In this document: positions 43,419 through 56,620 of the stretch, in pieces
How the letters are laid out: each line of letters begins with the position of its first letter
How positions within the stretch are numbered: position 1 is the first letter of the stretch
Assembly: GCA_033063855.1 (NCBI GenBank)
Contig: CP093829.1
Coordinates: 18,383,537 to 18,447,536 of the forward strand
From: Smittia aterrima
Lineage: Eukaryota; Arthropoda; Insecta; Diptera; Chironomidae
Direction of reading: 5' to 3'
Length of the DNA stretch: 64,000 nucleotides
Position numbers and translations under genes: made by a program
The notes under the pieces: model-generated
What the model saw: only the letters and a program-made list of their open reading frames with translations
Told to the model about the DNA's origin: nothing
Databases searched by the model: none

Positions 43419-46400
43419 ATGCAAAAATTAAGTGATGCATTAAACATTTGTCTCATTCAAATTCATACTTTGGTTGATAACTTATCGAAAAGGAACTTCC
43501 CGCAGAGCTCTCGTGAAATAAGCGAGGTAAATTGTGATTTTTTTTGTCCGGTAGCAAAATGGCGAAACTCGAAAGTTTGCTCCTTTGTGTGGGAGATTAA
43601 AATTTAACCGGAATAAGTGTTTGTTTGTGCTTCGGTGGATCATTGAAATACCTTGTTCTACTTACAGCTTTGTAAACAGTTTGGCTTGGAAGCAGAACGG
43701 CATCTTCTGCGTTGTTTATTTTCATCAATCGATTTTGGAGACGCACACTCAGCGAAAAACTCTTTACAAGCAAAATTATTGTCTAGTGAATTATCGTCTT
43801 TATTGAATAAGTCGTCTTTCATCTCTAACCTGTGCTTCGCACTTGAAAATCTTTTTCCGAAACAAAAGGTGAGTGAACTGAACGAGTGAAAAGTGGCTGA
43901 GAACCAAAAAAAAATCTTCTTCTTATCTCTTCTCGTAGACTCTTCGTCCAACACAAAACCTCATTAGCCAAATCTCGAAAGCATTGAATTGCTCTCAGAT
44001 TCAAGAAACATCCTTGGCATTAGCACTGCGAAATTCGCTCAACACTGATTTTGCAAAGTACGCAGAACAGCATTTAAAAGTCTGCTTGCCTCAATTGATT
44101 CAATCTTATACCGACTTAGGTAAGAGAGTGCTTTGAACATCATCGAAGAACTTCATTACATTGTTTTACTTTTAGATTCAGGAAGACCTTCTCAAGAAGG
44201 AACTTTAACTGACATCTCCCCAGAGCTACTTCAATTACTTCTGACTCTGATCTCTTACGACAAGCATACAAATTTCAATCTCTCGGATTCGACTTATAGC
44301 AAGTTCACAAAGAAACTTTGTCGAGACTTTCCACGCGATCACGTTCCGTTGATCCTAACACCTTTGCTTTATCTTGAAGACAGTGAGATTTCGACAGAGT
44401 CAGTCTTATCGAACTCACAGAATATCTTTAAGACCAGCATCATGGATACGTCTTGGTCGAAAATGGTAATTGAGATTGGATACTCATTTACTTCATCTGT
44501 AGACGAATGTAAGGCTCATTTGATGAAAGGCGGTGGTCGTGATGTAACAGCGCAAGACGTTGCTAAAATCATCTCGTTGATGAGCCAGACTCACGCCAAT
44601 TTATCAGATAGTAGCATCAATTTACCAACGCCGAATGCCTTCTGGCCAAATTCATCTCAGGCTAATGATCCGTCAGCAAACAACGCTTCAAAGGAGAAAC
44701 TAACAACAATCGATAACTCTTCATGGAAACCTGAGGTGTTTGTGCAAGCCCTTAAAGAAGTTGTACCAAATCTGAATTGGAAGGAAGTCTGTGTTGGTCT
44801 CGACCACGCAGAGTTTATGATTAAAGATCGAGCTGGCCTTAATATTCTTATCACAACGATTAGAATGGGAATGCAATTATACGGAGTTTCCCAGCAATTC
44901 CTTGCCGAGTGCATATTCCGACACTGGACGAATGTTGAAGGTCTCTTGTCGTTAATTACTGCAATTCTTAAAAGTCCCGACATCTACTCGTTTGCTGATC
45001 ACCTTTACACGCCTATTCCGATTGAGATTCTGAAAACTCCTCCTGAGACCGACAACAAGGAAGTAGCAGCTTGGAAATCTGTTCATCTCGTTGAGATTCT
45101 TCTCTACATCTCCGAAAACGGTTTCTACAATCCTGTCTTGGAGCTTTTCAAGTTCCCAATGACTCACTGCCCTGACATTCTCTTCATGGTGTTGTTGCAA
45201 ACAAGCGGACCGCTTATCATGCTCCGTCAAGATTTGTTTACAAGTCTCGTGCCTATTTTCATCAACAATCATCCGAATTCAGGTCCAATTCTTCATCACG
45301 CTTGGAACTCTGCCGCTTTTGGGGTGACACTCAAAAACATTATCATGATCTCGATGAGCGATTGGTACTTGCGAGGCGACACTGACCAATCGAGACTTTG
45401 CCGAATTCTTGATGTTGCACAGGATCTTAAAGCGCTCTCCAATCTACTGAACTCAAGAACATTCATGTTCGTGATTGACTTGGCTTGCTTGGCATCTCGT
45501 CGCGAATATCTTAAGCTTGAAAAATGGTTGACTGATAAGCTTCGTGAACATGGTGATCAATTTGTAGCTGCTCTCATTAAATTCCTTCAAAGAAGATGTC
45601 CACAACTTGTGGGAAAACCTGACGATCAAATGTTGAAGTCAGGGCAATTGCAACCAGAAACAATGAGCACAATCGTTCAGTGTCTTCATGGCTTCATCGC
45701 TAATATTCATTCGTCTGACATCGCAGAACAAGCTTTGCAAACTGTGAATAACTGCAACATGTTGATGAGCAAACGACGTCAATTCCAAACACCAATGCTT
45801 CGTGGAAATTCGCATCTTGGCATGGATACGCCTTTCGGCAATGCAAACCAAGTGTTTAATCAAAACATGAACCTTTCGGATATCAACTCTGGCATAAACT
45901 CGCTCAATCTTAATGCAGTAAACCAAGGAAGCAACTCTTTCAATTTTGGGAACATGCTTGGAAACTTGGCAGCAACTCCAGCATCGCCGTCAAGATTAAT
46001 GTCAGCTTTAGGAGCAACTGGTGGAGCTTCTTCAAATAGTCCTTTCCCTATGGGAATGTCTGGACCACAAAACACGATGGGACGAATGGCAGCTACGCCA
46101 ACTGGTGACAAACTAAATCTTATGAATCCGTTGCCAGCTCAACAAAATCCGACGCCGCAGCAACTTCAACAGTCACTATTCCCCGATCAACCAACGATTT
46201 CGAATGAGATTGAAGAAGAAGCGAATGGTTACTTCCAAAGGATTTACAATCATCCTCCACATCCAACACTGTCAATCGATGAGGTTCTTGATATGTTGAA
46301 ACGTTTCCAAGAATCATCAAATAAGCGAGAACGCGACGTTCATCACTGCATGCTACGCAATCTTCTTGAAGAATACAAATTCTTCCCTCAATACCCAGAT

Positions 46401-49400
46401 AAGGAACTTCAAATCACAGCTCAATTATTCGGCGGAATGATCGACAAAAATCTTGTGGATACTTATGTGACGCTTGGGCTAGCTCTGAAATGTGTTTTGG
46501 ATGCTTTGCGAAAACCTGAAGGCTCGAAAATGTATTATTTTGGAGTCACAGCTCTCGATCGCTTCAAGAACAAATTGCACCAGTATCAGAAATACTGCGA
46601 GCACATTCGAACGATTCCACATTTCAATCAGTTCCCTCCTCATTTGATTAAGTACGTTGAGTACGGTTGTAATGCTGAAGTTCCTCCAGACATGCCTCAA
46701 GGTTCGTTTAACGCACCAGCATCAGCGACAGATCCAAGCGGACAACTTTTGCCAAACGCATTATCGCATTTGCCAAATACATCAGCTCAATCGCTGTATA
46801 GAAGTAATTCTGTTACTGGAAACATCGTAACACAAGCAAAGGCAGCAACATCTTCTACTTCAACGACACCAAGCAACTCAGTTCTTTCAACTAAATCTAT
46901 CAAGTCAATTGCAAACGCCACGAACATCGACACTTTGCTTGTAGCTAATGAAACTGAAAGCGAGAAAATCACGAATCCGCCTGATGCTGTTCAAGACAAA
47001 GTCGCCTTCATTTTCAATAACTTGAGTCAACTTAATTTAACAACAAAGGTCGAAGAGATTAAGGAAATTCTCCTGAAAGAATATTTCCCGTGGATGTCTC
47101 AGTATCTGGTGTTGAAACGAGCTAGTATCGAAATCAACTTCCACACTTTATATTCAAACTTCTTGGACGCATTGAAGATGCACGAATTGCTTGTTCTCAC
47201 TACCAACGAGACATTCAGAAACATCAAAGTTTTGTTGCGAAGTGATAAGAGCATTGCCAACTTTTCTGATCGTAGTTTGTTGAAAAATCTTGGACATTGG
47301 ATGGGGATGTTAACGCTAGGAAGAAATCGTCCAATTCTTCACAACGATATCGACTTGAAGTCTCTTGTGCTTGAAGCATACAACAAAGGACAGCAGGAAC
47401 TTCTTTATGTTGTCCCATTCGTTGCGAAGGTCATCGAGTCAACTGCTAAGAGCAAGGTTTTCAAGCCACCAAATCCATGGACGATGGCAATCATGAATGT
47501 TTTAGCAGAGCTTCATCAAGAACCAGAGCTCAAACTCAATCTTAAATTTGAAATTGAGGTTTTGTGTAAGGCACTGTCACTTGAAGTTGCCGACCTCAAA
47601 CCTGCTTATTATCTGAAAGATCCAGAGCGTAGTGGAAAGATTGTTCATCAACTGTCACCGCCAAGCAAGATGAAGGACACTGGCCATCAACAACTTTCGC
47701 TTACAGCAGCTGATGAAGTTGCGAGTACTTCAATTGCTCCATCTCATCAATCGACATCGCCAGCAAATTCTCAAAATGAAGCGTTTAATACTGGCCCTAG
47801 TGAACCGCGTTATACACTCAACGAAATTGGTTTGCAAAACTTCAGCGCAAACATCAGTAATCTCATGGTTTTGTCACCAACGCTCGTTCTGCTTCATCCC
47901 CAACTTAAATCCATTGTGCGAGGAGCACTTGAGAAGACTGTTCAAGACTGGGTTGGTCCGATTGTTGATCGCAGCGTGAAGATTTCAATTAAAACTACAG
48001 ACGCTATTATTCGCAAAGATTTTGCACTCGACTCCGATGAAGTTACAATGCGACAAGCAGCGCATTACATGGTTCGCAACCTCGCAGCAGGAATGGCCAT
48101 GATTACATGCAAAGATCAACTTATCACTGCGATTCAATCAAACGTTAAAGCAGCTTTTGTCAGCATCCTGGCTCCACAACAAAAGGATCAAATTGAAATG
48201 GCAGCGACAATGATAGCAAACGACAACGTTGAACTCGTTTGCTGCTTTATTCAGAAATGGTCAATAGAAAAAGCAATTCCCGAGATTGACAAAGCGCTCA
48301 TGGGAGAATTCGATGTTAGAAAAGTGGCTCGTCAAGAAGGAAGAAATTTCTGCGATGTTTCCACACTTGCTTACCAAGCAAATAATCTCCCAATGCAGAT
48401 TCGATTAAAAGTTGGGTCAGTGTCACCAAATCTTCTTGCAGTTTACGAAGAATTCGGTCGCAACGTTCCTGGGTTCCAACGCCTCACAGATCGCGAGCTA
48501 TTTGCAAAGAGTAATGTTGAACAACCTCAAATGCCGCTCTCTACAGGAACAGGAACAGGAGGAGTCGCTTCCGTTGCATCATCAGTGGCTTCAAATGGAC
48601 TGCAGATATCTGGATCACAATTCAATGCTTTCGGACAAGACGACTTTGGAGTTGTCTACGATGACTTGGTTCAAAGAATCGAAGCTCTCATCAACATGTG
48701 CAGTAACTTCCCATTACTCCAGATTCAAACTCAAAACTTGCATTCACTTTTGGAGTGTGTAATGTTAGTTCGTCGAACTCGCGAGAATGCAGCACAACAG
48801 AATCTTCTCAAGAAGGCAGTTGAAGGTTTGATGGAAGGTCTATTGTCCATCTCAGATCATACCGATCAAATCAAGCTCTATCGCGACTTACACTTGAGAG
48901 TTTTGAAGATTTTGCAAGACAACCGAGCATTTGGTTCTGCATGGACAAACAAAAGTGTCGCTCGTTTCATGATTGAATGTCCCGAGTCTTGTCGTTATAA
49001 TGTTGAAGCTGCCGATGTTCTTATTTCCGCTGGCTGCATCTTGTTGCCTCAATTTGATGTTTGCCTTGCAGCCCTCATCGAAAGTGGAAACTATCCAGCA
49101 GCAAGCTTTGCCACCAAGTTGCTTCAACTTTATTTCTTAGACGAACGCTCATCAGTAATGGTTCAAGACGGAGATTTCCACGCCACCATTTCAATTCTCG
49201 AGAGATTAGCTCAGCACAATAATGGCCCTGAAGCTCTTATTAACCTTCTTGAGATTTTACGCAACCAACAAGATCAAAGTGTGCACTTGACTGACCGATC
49301 TATTCATGGCCCAACATCATACATCCACTCGGGAATGCTCCAAGCTCGCAACTCGGGAGACATCGATGAACCACCAGGTTTCATTGAGCGATCAGAATAT

Positions 49401-51272
49401 TTGTTGAAGGATTGGATCACAATCTATCACACTCAAGGAGTCAATCGCGACCCAATCAAATCGTTCTCGAACTTTGTCAACAAAATGAACATCTACGGAA
49501 TTCTGAAAGGCGACGAAGCTTTGACGAGATTCTTTAGACACGCCACTCAGATGTGCATCGATGTCACTTACCGCAATGATCCAGCGATCAACAATACGAA
49601 AGTCTTCAAGTATATCGATCCATATGTACGATTGATTGCTTTGCTTGTAAAGCACTCTGGAGAAACCTCAAACTCAACCACGAAACTCAATCTCCTGAAC
49701 AAGGTAATTTGATTGACAAACAAAATGAAACGTTTCTCTAATTTTTTTTTTGTCGATTCAGATTCTAGGAATTGTCATTGGAATTTTGCTGAAAGATCAA
49801 GAAATTCACAAGCAGAATTTCCAACAAGTTGGGTATCATCGCATTTTTATCATGTTGTTCCTAGAACTCAGCTCCTCAGATCCTGTTCTTGAGAATATCA
49901 TGACGAACGTGCTGACAGCTTTTTGTCACGCATACCACATTCTTCGACCATCGTTAGCTCCAGGCTTCTGTTACACTTGGCTCGAGCTCATCTCACATCG
50001 CATCTTCCTTCAGAGAATTCTCGCGACGACTCCACAAGCCAAGGGTTGGTCAATGTATTCACAACTGCTTGTTGATCTCTTCAAGTATCTCGCTCCATTC
50101 TTGCGCAATGCTGAACTTGCCAAGTCTGTCACATTGCTGTACAAGGGAACTTTGAGAGTGTTGCTTGTTTTGCTTCACGACTTCCCTGAATTCCTCTGTG
50201 ATTATCATTTCGGATTCTGCGATGTCATTCCGCCCAACTGTATCCAAATGAGAAATCTGATTCTGTCGGCATATCCACGCAACATGCGTCTGCCCGATCC
50301 GTTCACACCAAACCTAAAGGTTTGTTAATAAGTTAATTCATTTAAAGACATCAATTAATAAAACATTAATTTAATTTTAGGTGGACATGCTTAGTGACAT
50401 CAACACAGCGCCGAGAATTCACAGTAATTACGCAGCTGCGATTCAGCCTCTCAATTTGAAGAAAGATCTTGATTTGTATTTGAAGCAAAGATCGCCCGTC
50501 ACTTTCTTGTCAGAGATTCGTGGTCATTTGCAAATTTCTAACGAACCTGGCTCACGTTACAATGTTCCGTTAATGAACGCTTTAGTTCTCTACGTAGGCA
50601 CGCAAGCAATTCTTCAAATTCGGTGAGTAATTCAATAAGTTTTCCAAATGCTGAATCAACAAATTTTAATTTACAGTGCCAAGAGTCAAAACCCAACGAT
50701 GACGAACATCATCCACAACGCTCACATGGATATTCTACAGAACTTGGCTGTTGACTTGGACAACGAAGGTCGTTATTTGTTCTTGAATGCGATTGCCAAT
50801 CAATTGCGATATCCAAATATTCATACGCATTACTTCAGTTGCGCTCTCCTTTATCTTTTCGATGAAGCAAATTCCGAAGCAATTCAAGTAAGTTAAAAAG
50901 ACCATTCACATGTCTGATATTTCTTTGACCGTATTTTCTTATCGTTTCAGGAGCAAATTACGCGTGTCTTGCTCGAGCGATTGATTGTCAATCGACCTCA
51001 TCCATGGGGTTTGCTCATAACATTCATCGAACTCATAAAGAATCCATCGTATAAATTCTGGGATCATGACTTTGTTCATTGCGCTCCAGAAATCGAAAAG
51101 TGAGTTGGCATTTCTATGAAGTTAAGCTTCAGTTGAATTAATTTATCCCTTCTCTCTCAATCGCTTAAGGTTATTCGAATCAGTAGCTCGCTCGTGCATG
51201 GTGAAGACACAACAAAACCCGCAATCTTCACAGCAGGGATCCAGCGAGACGGAACTGCAAGAGTGCAACTGA
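43419..51272 (+). CDS. Not1: CCR4-NOT scaffold subunit 1
   Basis: Nine exons: 43419-43526, 43668-43868, 43939-44119, 44176-49703, 49762-50319, 50381-50622, 50677-50887, 50951-51099, 51170-51272; 2,426 residues (human CNOT1 about 2,376). Start MQKLSDALNICLIQIHTLVD; HLLRCLFSSIDF follows. The N-terminal HEAT region contains ASRREYLKLEKWLTDK. A central MIF4G region that holds the CAF1 deadenylase includes YFQRIYNHPPHPTLS and GSKMYYFGVTALDRFKN. Then come the DUF3819 (CAF40-binding) region with FALDSDEVTMRQAAHYM and the C-terminal NOT domain with PEFLCDYHFGFCDVIPPNC and NRPHPWGLLITFIELIKNP. It scaffolds cytoplasmic mRNA deadenylation and repression. Linkers are Asn/Gln/Ser-rich. One 5.5-kb exon carries most of the protein. 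Confidence 0.97.
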
Positions 51273-51600
51273 GATTGGTGTTAAACCAACGGCGATCGAC
51301 ATGCTTTTGATTTATCTTAATTTTTTTTATTTTAGTTTAGTTCATTAATAATCTTCATATTCTTCAGCTTTCTCGCACTCTTTAAAATGAATTTTAACTC
51401 CTGAAACAATAACAAAGCTTCATTAAGTTCTCCTTGTTTCCACAAAATTTTACATGAAAAAACGATTAACTGGTCGCACGAGGTGAATGATGCCCAGGAG
51501 CAAACTGATGATGAAAAAAAAATGTAAAATATAAAACATGAAATGTTGAAACTTTGTAAAGTAAAAAAAGATTTGAAATGAAAAATAAAAACTTAGTGAA
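51273..51600 (+). other. CNOT1 3' UTR
   Basis: AT-rich sequence with AATAAA at 51584-51589, about 315 bp after the stop, as the likely poly(A) signal. Confidence 0.5.
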
Positions 51601-54150
51601 TAGATTTTCGAAGAGAAGAAGTTTTAAATTACAATTCAAACAAAACTAATTGAAGTTTTGATTGATGGCAATTTATTAAGTAAATTGAAGAGAGATTGGA
51701 TGCGATATTATTATCGATTATCCCTAATGACAAATCAGCGATTTGTTTTACGCATTTGCCTCATTTCTAGCTTCGCATGACATCATTCTCAAATGATCCT
51801 CACTAATGAATGTTTTAATAATTCCGTCATTTTACAACAGAGCAAATAAATTAAACACATTAATTCTCATGAGACCCAAAATATTCCGTCACAACGATAT
51901 CGCTCGCTGTGCTCATCGCCTCGAGTGTCGAGTGACAACGAACGTGACTCACAAAAGCAGCTCGCGCTTTGAATTATTTTTCCATTTATTGTCTAATTAT
52001 TCAGAACTGCCTGGCGACTTAATTAGCCTAGATATTGTGAATTCAATTGGATGGACGGAACATGCGAGTTACTTTCGCTACGAGACGGAGTTCAGGAAAC
52101 GAATAAAAAATATTGTTTGAAGAGTCAGCAAATGGACTGATACAAATAAAAGCAAGTCCAATGAACCGAATGAAATTCGCGACATTAATTCGCTGATAAA
52201 ACAAATTCTAGTTTCCCTTTCGTATTTCTTGACATTCCTGCTTTTGAAAACTGTGAAGACTCTTTGACGGCTGAGAGCAAGTCGAGTGATAATGAATCGA
52301 CGGATACAAGGCTGCAACACAAGAGAACAGGTTAGTGGTTTCGCGCCAAAATCTTAACTCGCGACGATCTCGCTACTTCTTCTTCCTCTTCTTTGAAAAT
52401 CGGCGCGCAGTTCGACGATGATCGCCCATGTGAAGTCATTTTCTCCATAATTGGGAATTTCGCCATCCGTTTCAGTTGAATTGAATCCAATAACAAAAAT
52501 TCTATTTACTGCAATAAATTGCCGCGCTATGTTTTTCAATCGAGCTTCCTACACCAGCAATGATCCATTGCCATAGGTTTACAGCCGTTGTCGTTATACA
52601 ATCGCGAGATTATTTCGTAACTCGGATGAAGTTTCATTGAACAAAAAACACAACACACAACAATAATGTCAATTGTGGGTTTCAAATGTTGACTTTGGCG
52701 TTCGCCATTCACGTAACCTTCCCGTCTCCGATGCTTCGCGCCATCGAAAGATCAACTCTGACATCATCCATGCAACGATCAAAACGCTTTTATAATTTGA
52801 TTGAATTTGGCCGAGTTTCACTAACACAGCAAATACGACAACTTTATATGTAAACCACCGCGCATATAAACGCAGAGGGAAAAGAAATATTTCAATACGA
52901 AAATAAATATTAAGCAGCACATAAATGAGCAGAAAAATTAAATGCTTGATGTATTTTTCAGATGAGCGAGGGTTATTGACGAATTGCTGGAAAGTCAACT
53001 TTGAATTCCTTGAAAATTATGATCTCTTATCCTATCCAACAAATATTCTTATTAATTTTCGCCAAACATCGTAATGATACATACACGAACGTTGATTGTC
53101 GTATATAATTCGCGAAACCGGTTTTTTGGCCTCACATTTACCTAAATTCTGCCAGCTACAAGTTGAATACAGAAATCGACTGTCGAGTTTGATTGAAGTC
53201 AATCCACACAATGCTGAAGCTTTCATAAAGCAACAACAGTTGGATTTATAGACATCGATCATCATAATTTTATTTTTAGTTATTTCTCGAACATTCTCCG
53301 CTCATGACATGAAAGAAATGCCTGACATTTTATGGTTTTATTTGACTTCAAAAATTTCTTTCGCAAATGGCTCAGAGAGCGTTTCCCTACACACATTCGA
53401 CTGATCCGACATAGCAACAACAGAATATCTACGCGATGATTTGCTTTTAAACAGAAAGCTTGTGCATGTGAAATTCCCCGAAGTTTCTGTTTCATCTCAG
53501 ATCGACGTTTGTTTTCGTGATTCTTAGATGAAGAAGATTGAAATATGATCTAACAAATTCAAAAGTTTTTCAAGGAAGGTAAATAAATATCTGAAAAAGC
53601 ATTGGATTTAGAGAAAGAGAGAAAATTCCTTTATGTCAATAGTTTTTGTTGTTTAGGGCGGAACAGCTTTTAGTTTCACAAAATTATTTATTTTATCCTT
53701 TTTGCTGTCGACAGGCGAGAAAAAAGTTTAAAACTTAAAAGCCTTTCTCGCATGAGAAACTAAAGTTTTCTACTTTTAACAAAACTATCATCGCTTCGGT
53801 GCCATGCTTTTTCCTTCGCCCATTGTTGAAAATATTTTCTTTGAGAGCCCTTCTCCTCCTCGTCATTCACTCAGGGATTGCGTTCCTTTCCCCGTTTTTC
53901 CTTTCGAGCAGGGTGTGTTTCACAATCTTCCTTTCCTTTTTACTCGCATCGTCTCCTCTCTTTCCAGCCAACGTCGATTGCCCATTACTCACAAACACAC
54001 ACTCACGACAGTCGTTTTCGTTTTGGGTTAGGCTCGTGTATGAGGAACATCACAAGAAAAAAGAAGTTTGAAGTACGCCTACGCAAAAATGGAACTTTGT
54101 GTGCAGCTCTTTTCTTACTTCCTTCATCTTTTTTTTTCGTGAAAAAAAAA

Positions 54151-54166
54151 CGAACGAACGAACGAA
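54151..54166. repeat. (CGAA)4 microsatellite
   Basis: Four perfect CGAA units directly after a run of nine A residues. Confidence 0.8.
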
Positions 54167-55101
54167 GTACAATCAAATTGAAACGGTCGCACCCTGCAAT
54201 TGAAATTTCGATTTGTGTAAGGAACTCGCACGCGATTATTTGTGATAAGCAAAAAGCGACATTGTAGCTTGATGATGTCATGCAAAGTTAAATCAACAAT
54301 AAACAAATCATCAAACTCAATTCTTCTGGAACGACAACAGTTTTTTAAAAAAGTTTTTGAGCTTCTCAATCCACGCGCTTCTCATTTGTGGCACATTTCC
54401 TTCATTCGTTGTTGACTTGGAAATAAGATTCACAAGCGAAGAAGCTTTGCAAAGAGACGCGAATTGAAGAAAAAGAGTTTCTTTCTTGGACAGCACACTG
54501 ACATAGAAAAAAAAACGCAAAGCGCTTTCATAACGTAACTTTGATTTACTGTAAAAAAAACCTTGTGTAAACGCTGCTTTGGAGCATGGGTTGGGGAAAC
54601 GAAAGAAAAAATGTAGGCCACCGAGCGTCGATGATGAAAGAAAACGACGAAAAGAGAAGAAAAAAAAAACGTTAGAAAATACAATTTCAGGCCTTGGCTC
54701 TTCTCAAAGCGCGCGATTGTATTCATGTCACGCTGGTTTCTTTTTTTCTTGCGCCTTGCTTCATTTCAGCCTTTTTCGTGGTGGTGGCTGAAGATTGCGC
54801 GATTTGAAACAAACACGAAATGAAGGGAAAAAAAATTTGTTTGATGCAGGTAGCGCGTTCGATTTGTAGAATTTGACTACGCTGATAGGAGAGAGAAAAA
54901 GACTGACTTGGATTTGAACATCCAACTCAAAGGATCAAATCCTTTTGAGCTTGAACAACAGTGAGTCCCAATCTCGCTCCCACAAGCAATAGATCGTCCA
55001 AAAAGGCTGAAGCTGGTTGTTATCTTGTGGTTTGATGAAGTCAATTGAAGAGCGCAGCAACTCGTCGACCGAACAAAAAACAAACGAAGGAACAAAATGC
55101 C

Positions 55102-55111
55102 CGCGCGCGCG
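55102..55111. repeat. (CG)5 run
   Basis: CGCGCGCGCG, conspicuous in otherwise AT-rich DNA. Confidence 0.75.
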
Positions 55112-56142
55112 ATCTTTACTCATCATATTTCACCAGCCACCGTTGGGCCACAAAACTAAAAATAAAACAGCACTTTATAGTTTCCACATAGCAATTTTCC
55201 TCGTAGTGGTTTGTGTGGCACGTTCGACTAACAAAAAAAAAATACAATTACGCAATCATCTAATAATATGAAAAAGGCGAAACTTTAACACATTTTCAGC
55301 CATTTGTAATTTTTTTTTTCGTTTCGAGTCATCGTGAAAGACGAAAAAGGCATTTAATTAAGAAAAGTGTTGCCTCACTGTCGCTCTCCACTGCGCGATG
55401 AATCACATGATGATGAAACTATTGCGCGAGATACTTGACTCGTGTATTTGTCTCTTGAACATGTGGTTCCAACCGAAAAATTAGCTTGTTCAGTTGAAAT
55501 GAGCTGGCAGGCAATTAATATCCATTGAAAGCACATTTTAAATTAATTAACTATTATTAATTGCATCATTTACGATGCTGAAATAACTTCACTTGTGTCT
55601 CTCTCGGCAACGCGAGGAGAAATACGAAAGAAATAAAAATCCAAAATGGCGTTGCTAACATTGCGGAAGTATGAAGCTTTTACATAAAAATTAGGTCGAT
55701 TGGAGCGAACGAAAAAATTCTATTACGCAATACTTCGAAAGCAGGAAAACTGAAAGTTTGATCTGCCCAATCAAGTTGAAAGAAGAAAAAAAAATATTTA
55801 AACTTCAAAGTCAAACTTCCAGTCTAAAGTCGAACAAAGTCACACGATTCATGTTTCAAACTTTTTCTCTTCACCATCCACGTTCTCTTCTGTTTTATCA
55901 AAATAGATGAACGGATAAAGAGAAAAATTAAATTAAATAAAATTAGCACACGAGAGCTTCTTCTTCTTCTTTATGTGGAACACAGAAGAAATATTGTGAA
56001 AAAAAAACTTTTTTTTTATTCGAGAACGAAACGAAATCACAACTTTCGCGACGACTTTGCGAGTGACGAATAAAACTGAAAGAATTTTCACAGAAAATAT
56101 TATACGGGAAAAAATTTTAGAGTTAAACATGGGCACTTCGGG

Positions 56143-56270
56143 TATATAAGACGAGAAGTAGGGGAAGTGAAATAGCTAGCCGATGCTTCAATGTTTGAGT
56201 GCTCGTTTGACGTGCGCAAACGACAACACTGCGGCAAAAGTGGGGCAGTGAGCGAGCTCAAGTATATAAG
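56143..56270 (+). promoter_or_regulatory. Paired TATA boxes 120 bp apart
   Basis: TATATAAG occurs at 56143-56150 and again at 56263-56270, each preceded by G/A-GG or A-AG and followed by purine-rich DNA. Both suit a TATA-driven plus-strand core promoter. No coding exon follows within reach, so the transcript, if any, would be non-coding or a distant 5' exon. Confidence 0.3.
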
Positions 56271-56526
56271 AGACTAAACATCTTCGGGTTTCTCCTATGT
56301 GTTCGAATGAAAGGAAAATAATCGTTACACTCATACTCACGAGAAGGGCGAGAAGATATTTTGGAAGAAAAAGAAAGAGAAACACAACATTGATGTTGTA
56401 TTGTATGTTAATTAATTAATAACATATTTTTGGAAATAGCCTTAAAAGCGAGAAAAACAAAAAAAAAATATCTCAAAGTTTTATAGGAAAAAAATACAAC
56501 GCTTAACTCAAATTATGTTTCATGAG

Positions 56527-56620
56527 AATTCCTCTGACGATGGATCAATGTAGAGGTGCAGTCGTCATGCGCTTCAGGGTAGGCTTGAGTTCGAATCTCA
56601 TCAGTGACCTATTTTTCCCG
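56527..56620 (+). other. Degenerate tRNA-like element (possible SINE head or tRNA relic)
   Basis: An A-box-like AGGTGCAGTCGT (56554-56565, 9 of 12 matching TGGCGCAGTCGG) is followed by a B-box-like AGTTCGAATCT (56588-56598, 9 of 11 matching GGTTCGAATCC). TGAG and CTCA pair around the TTCGAAT loop as a T-arm, and TTTTT at 56612-56616 could end Pol III transcription. The A-to-B distance is about 10 nt too short for an intact tRNA and no clean anticodon arm is seen, so I do not call a functional tRNA. Confidence 0.35.

Noticed and set aside
53799..54267. Overlapping Phe/Leu/Ser-rich ORFs
   Set aside because: Pyrimidine-rich low-complexity DNA translated by chance.
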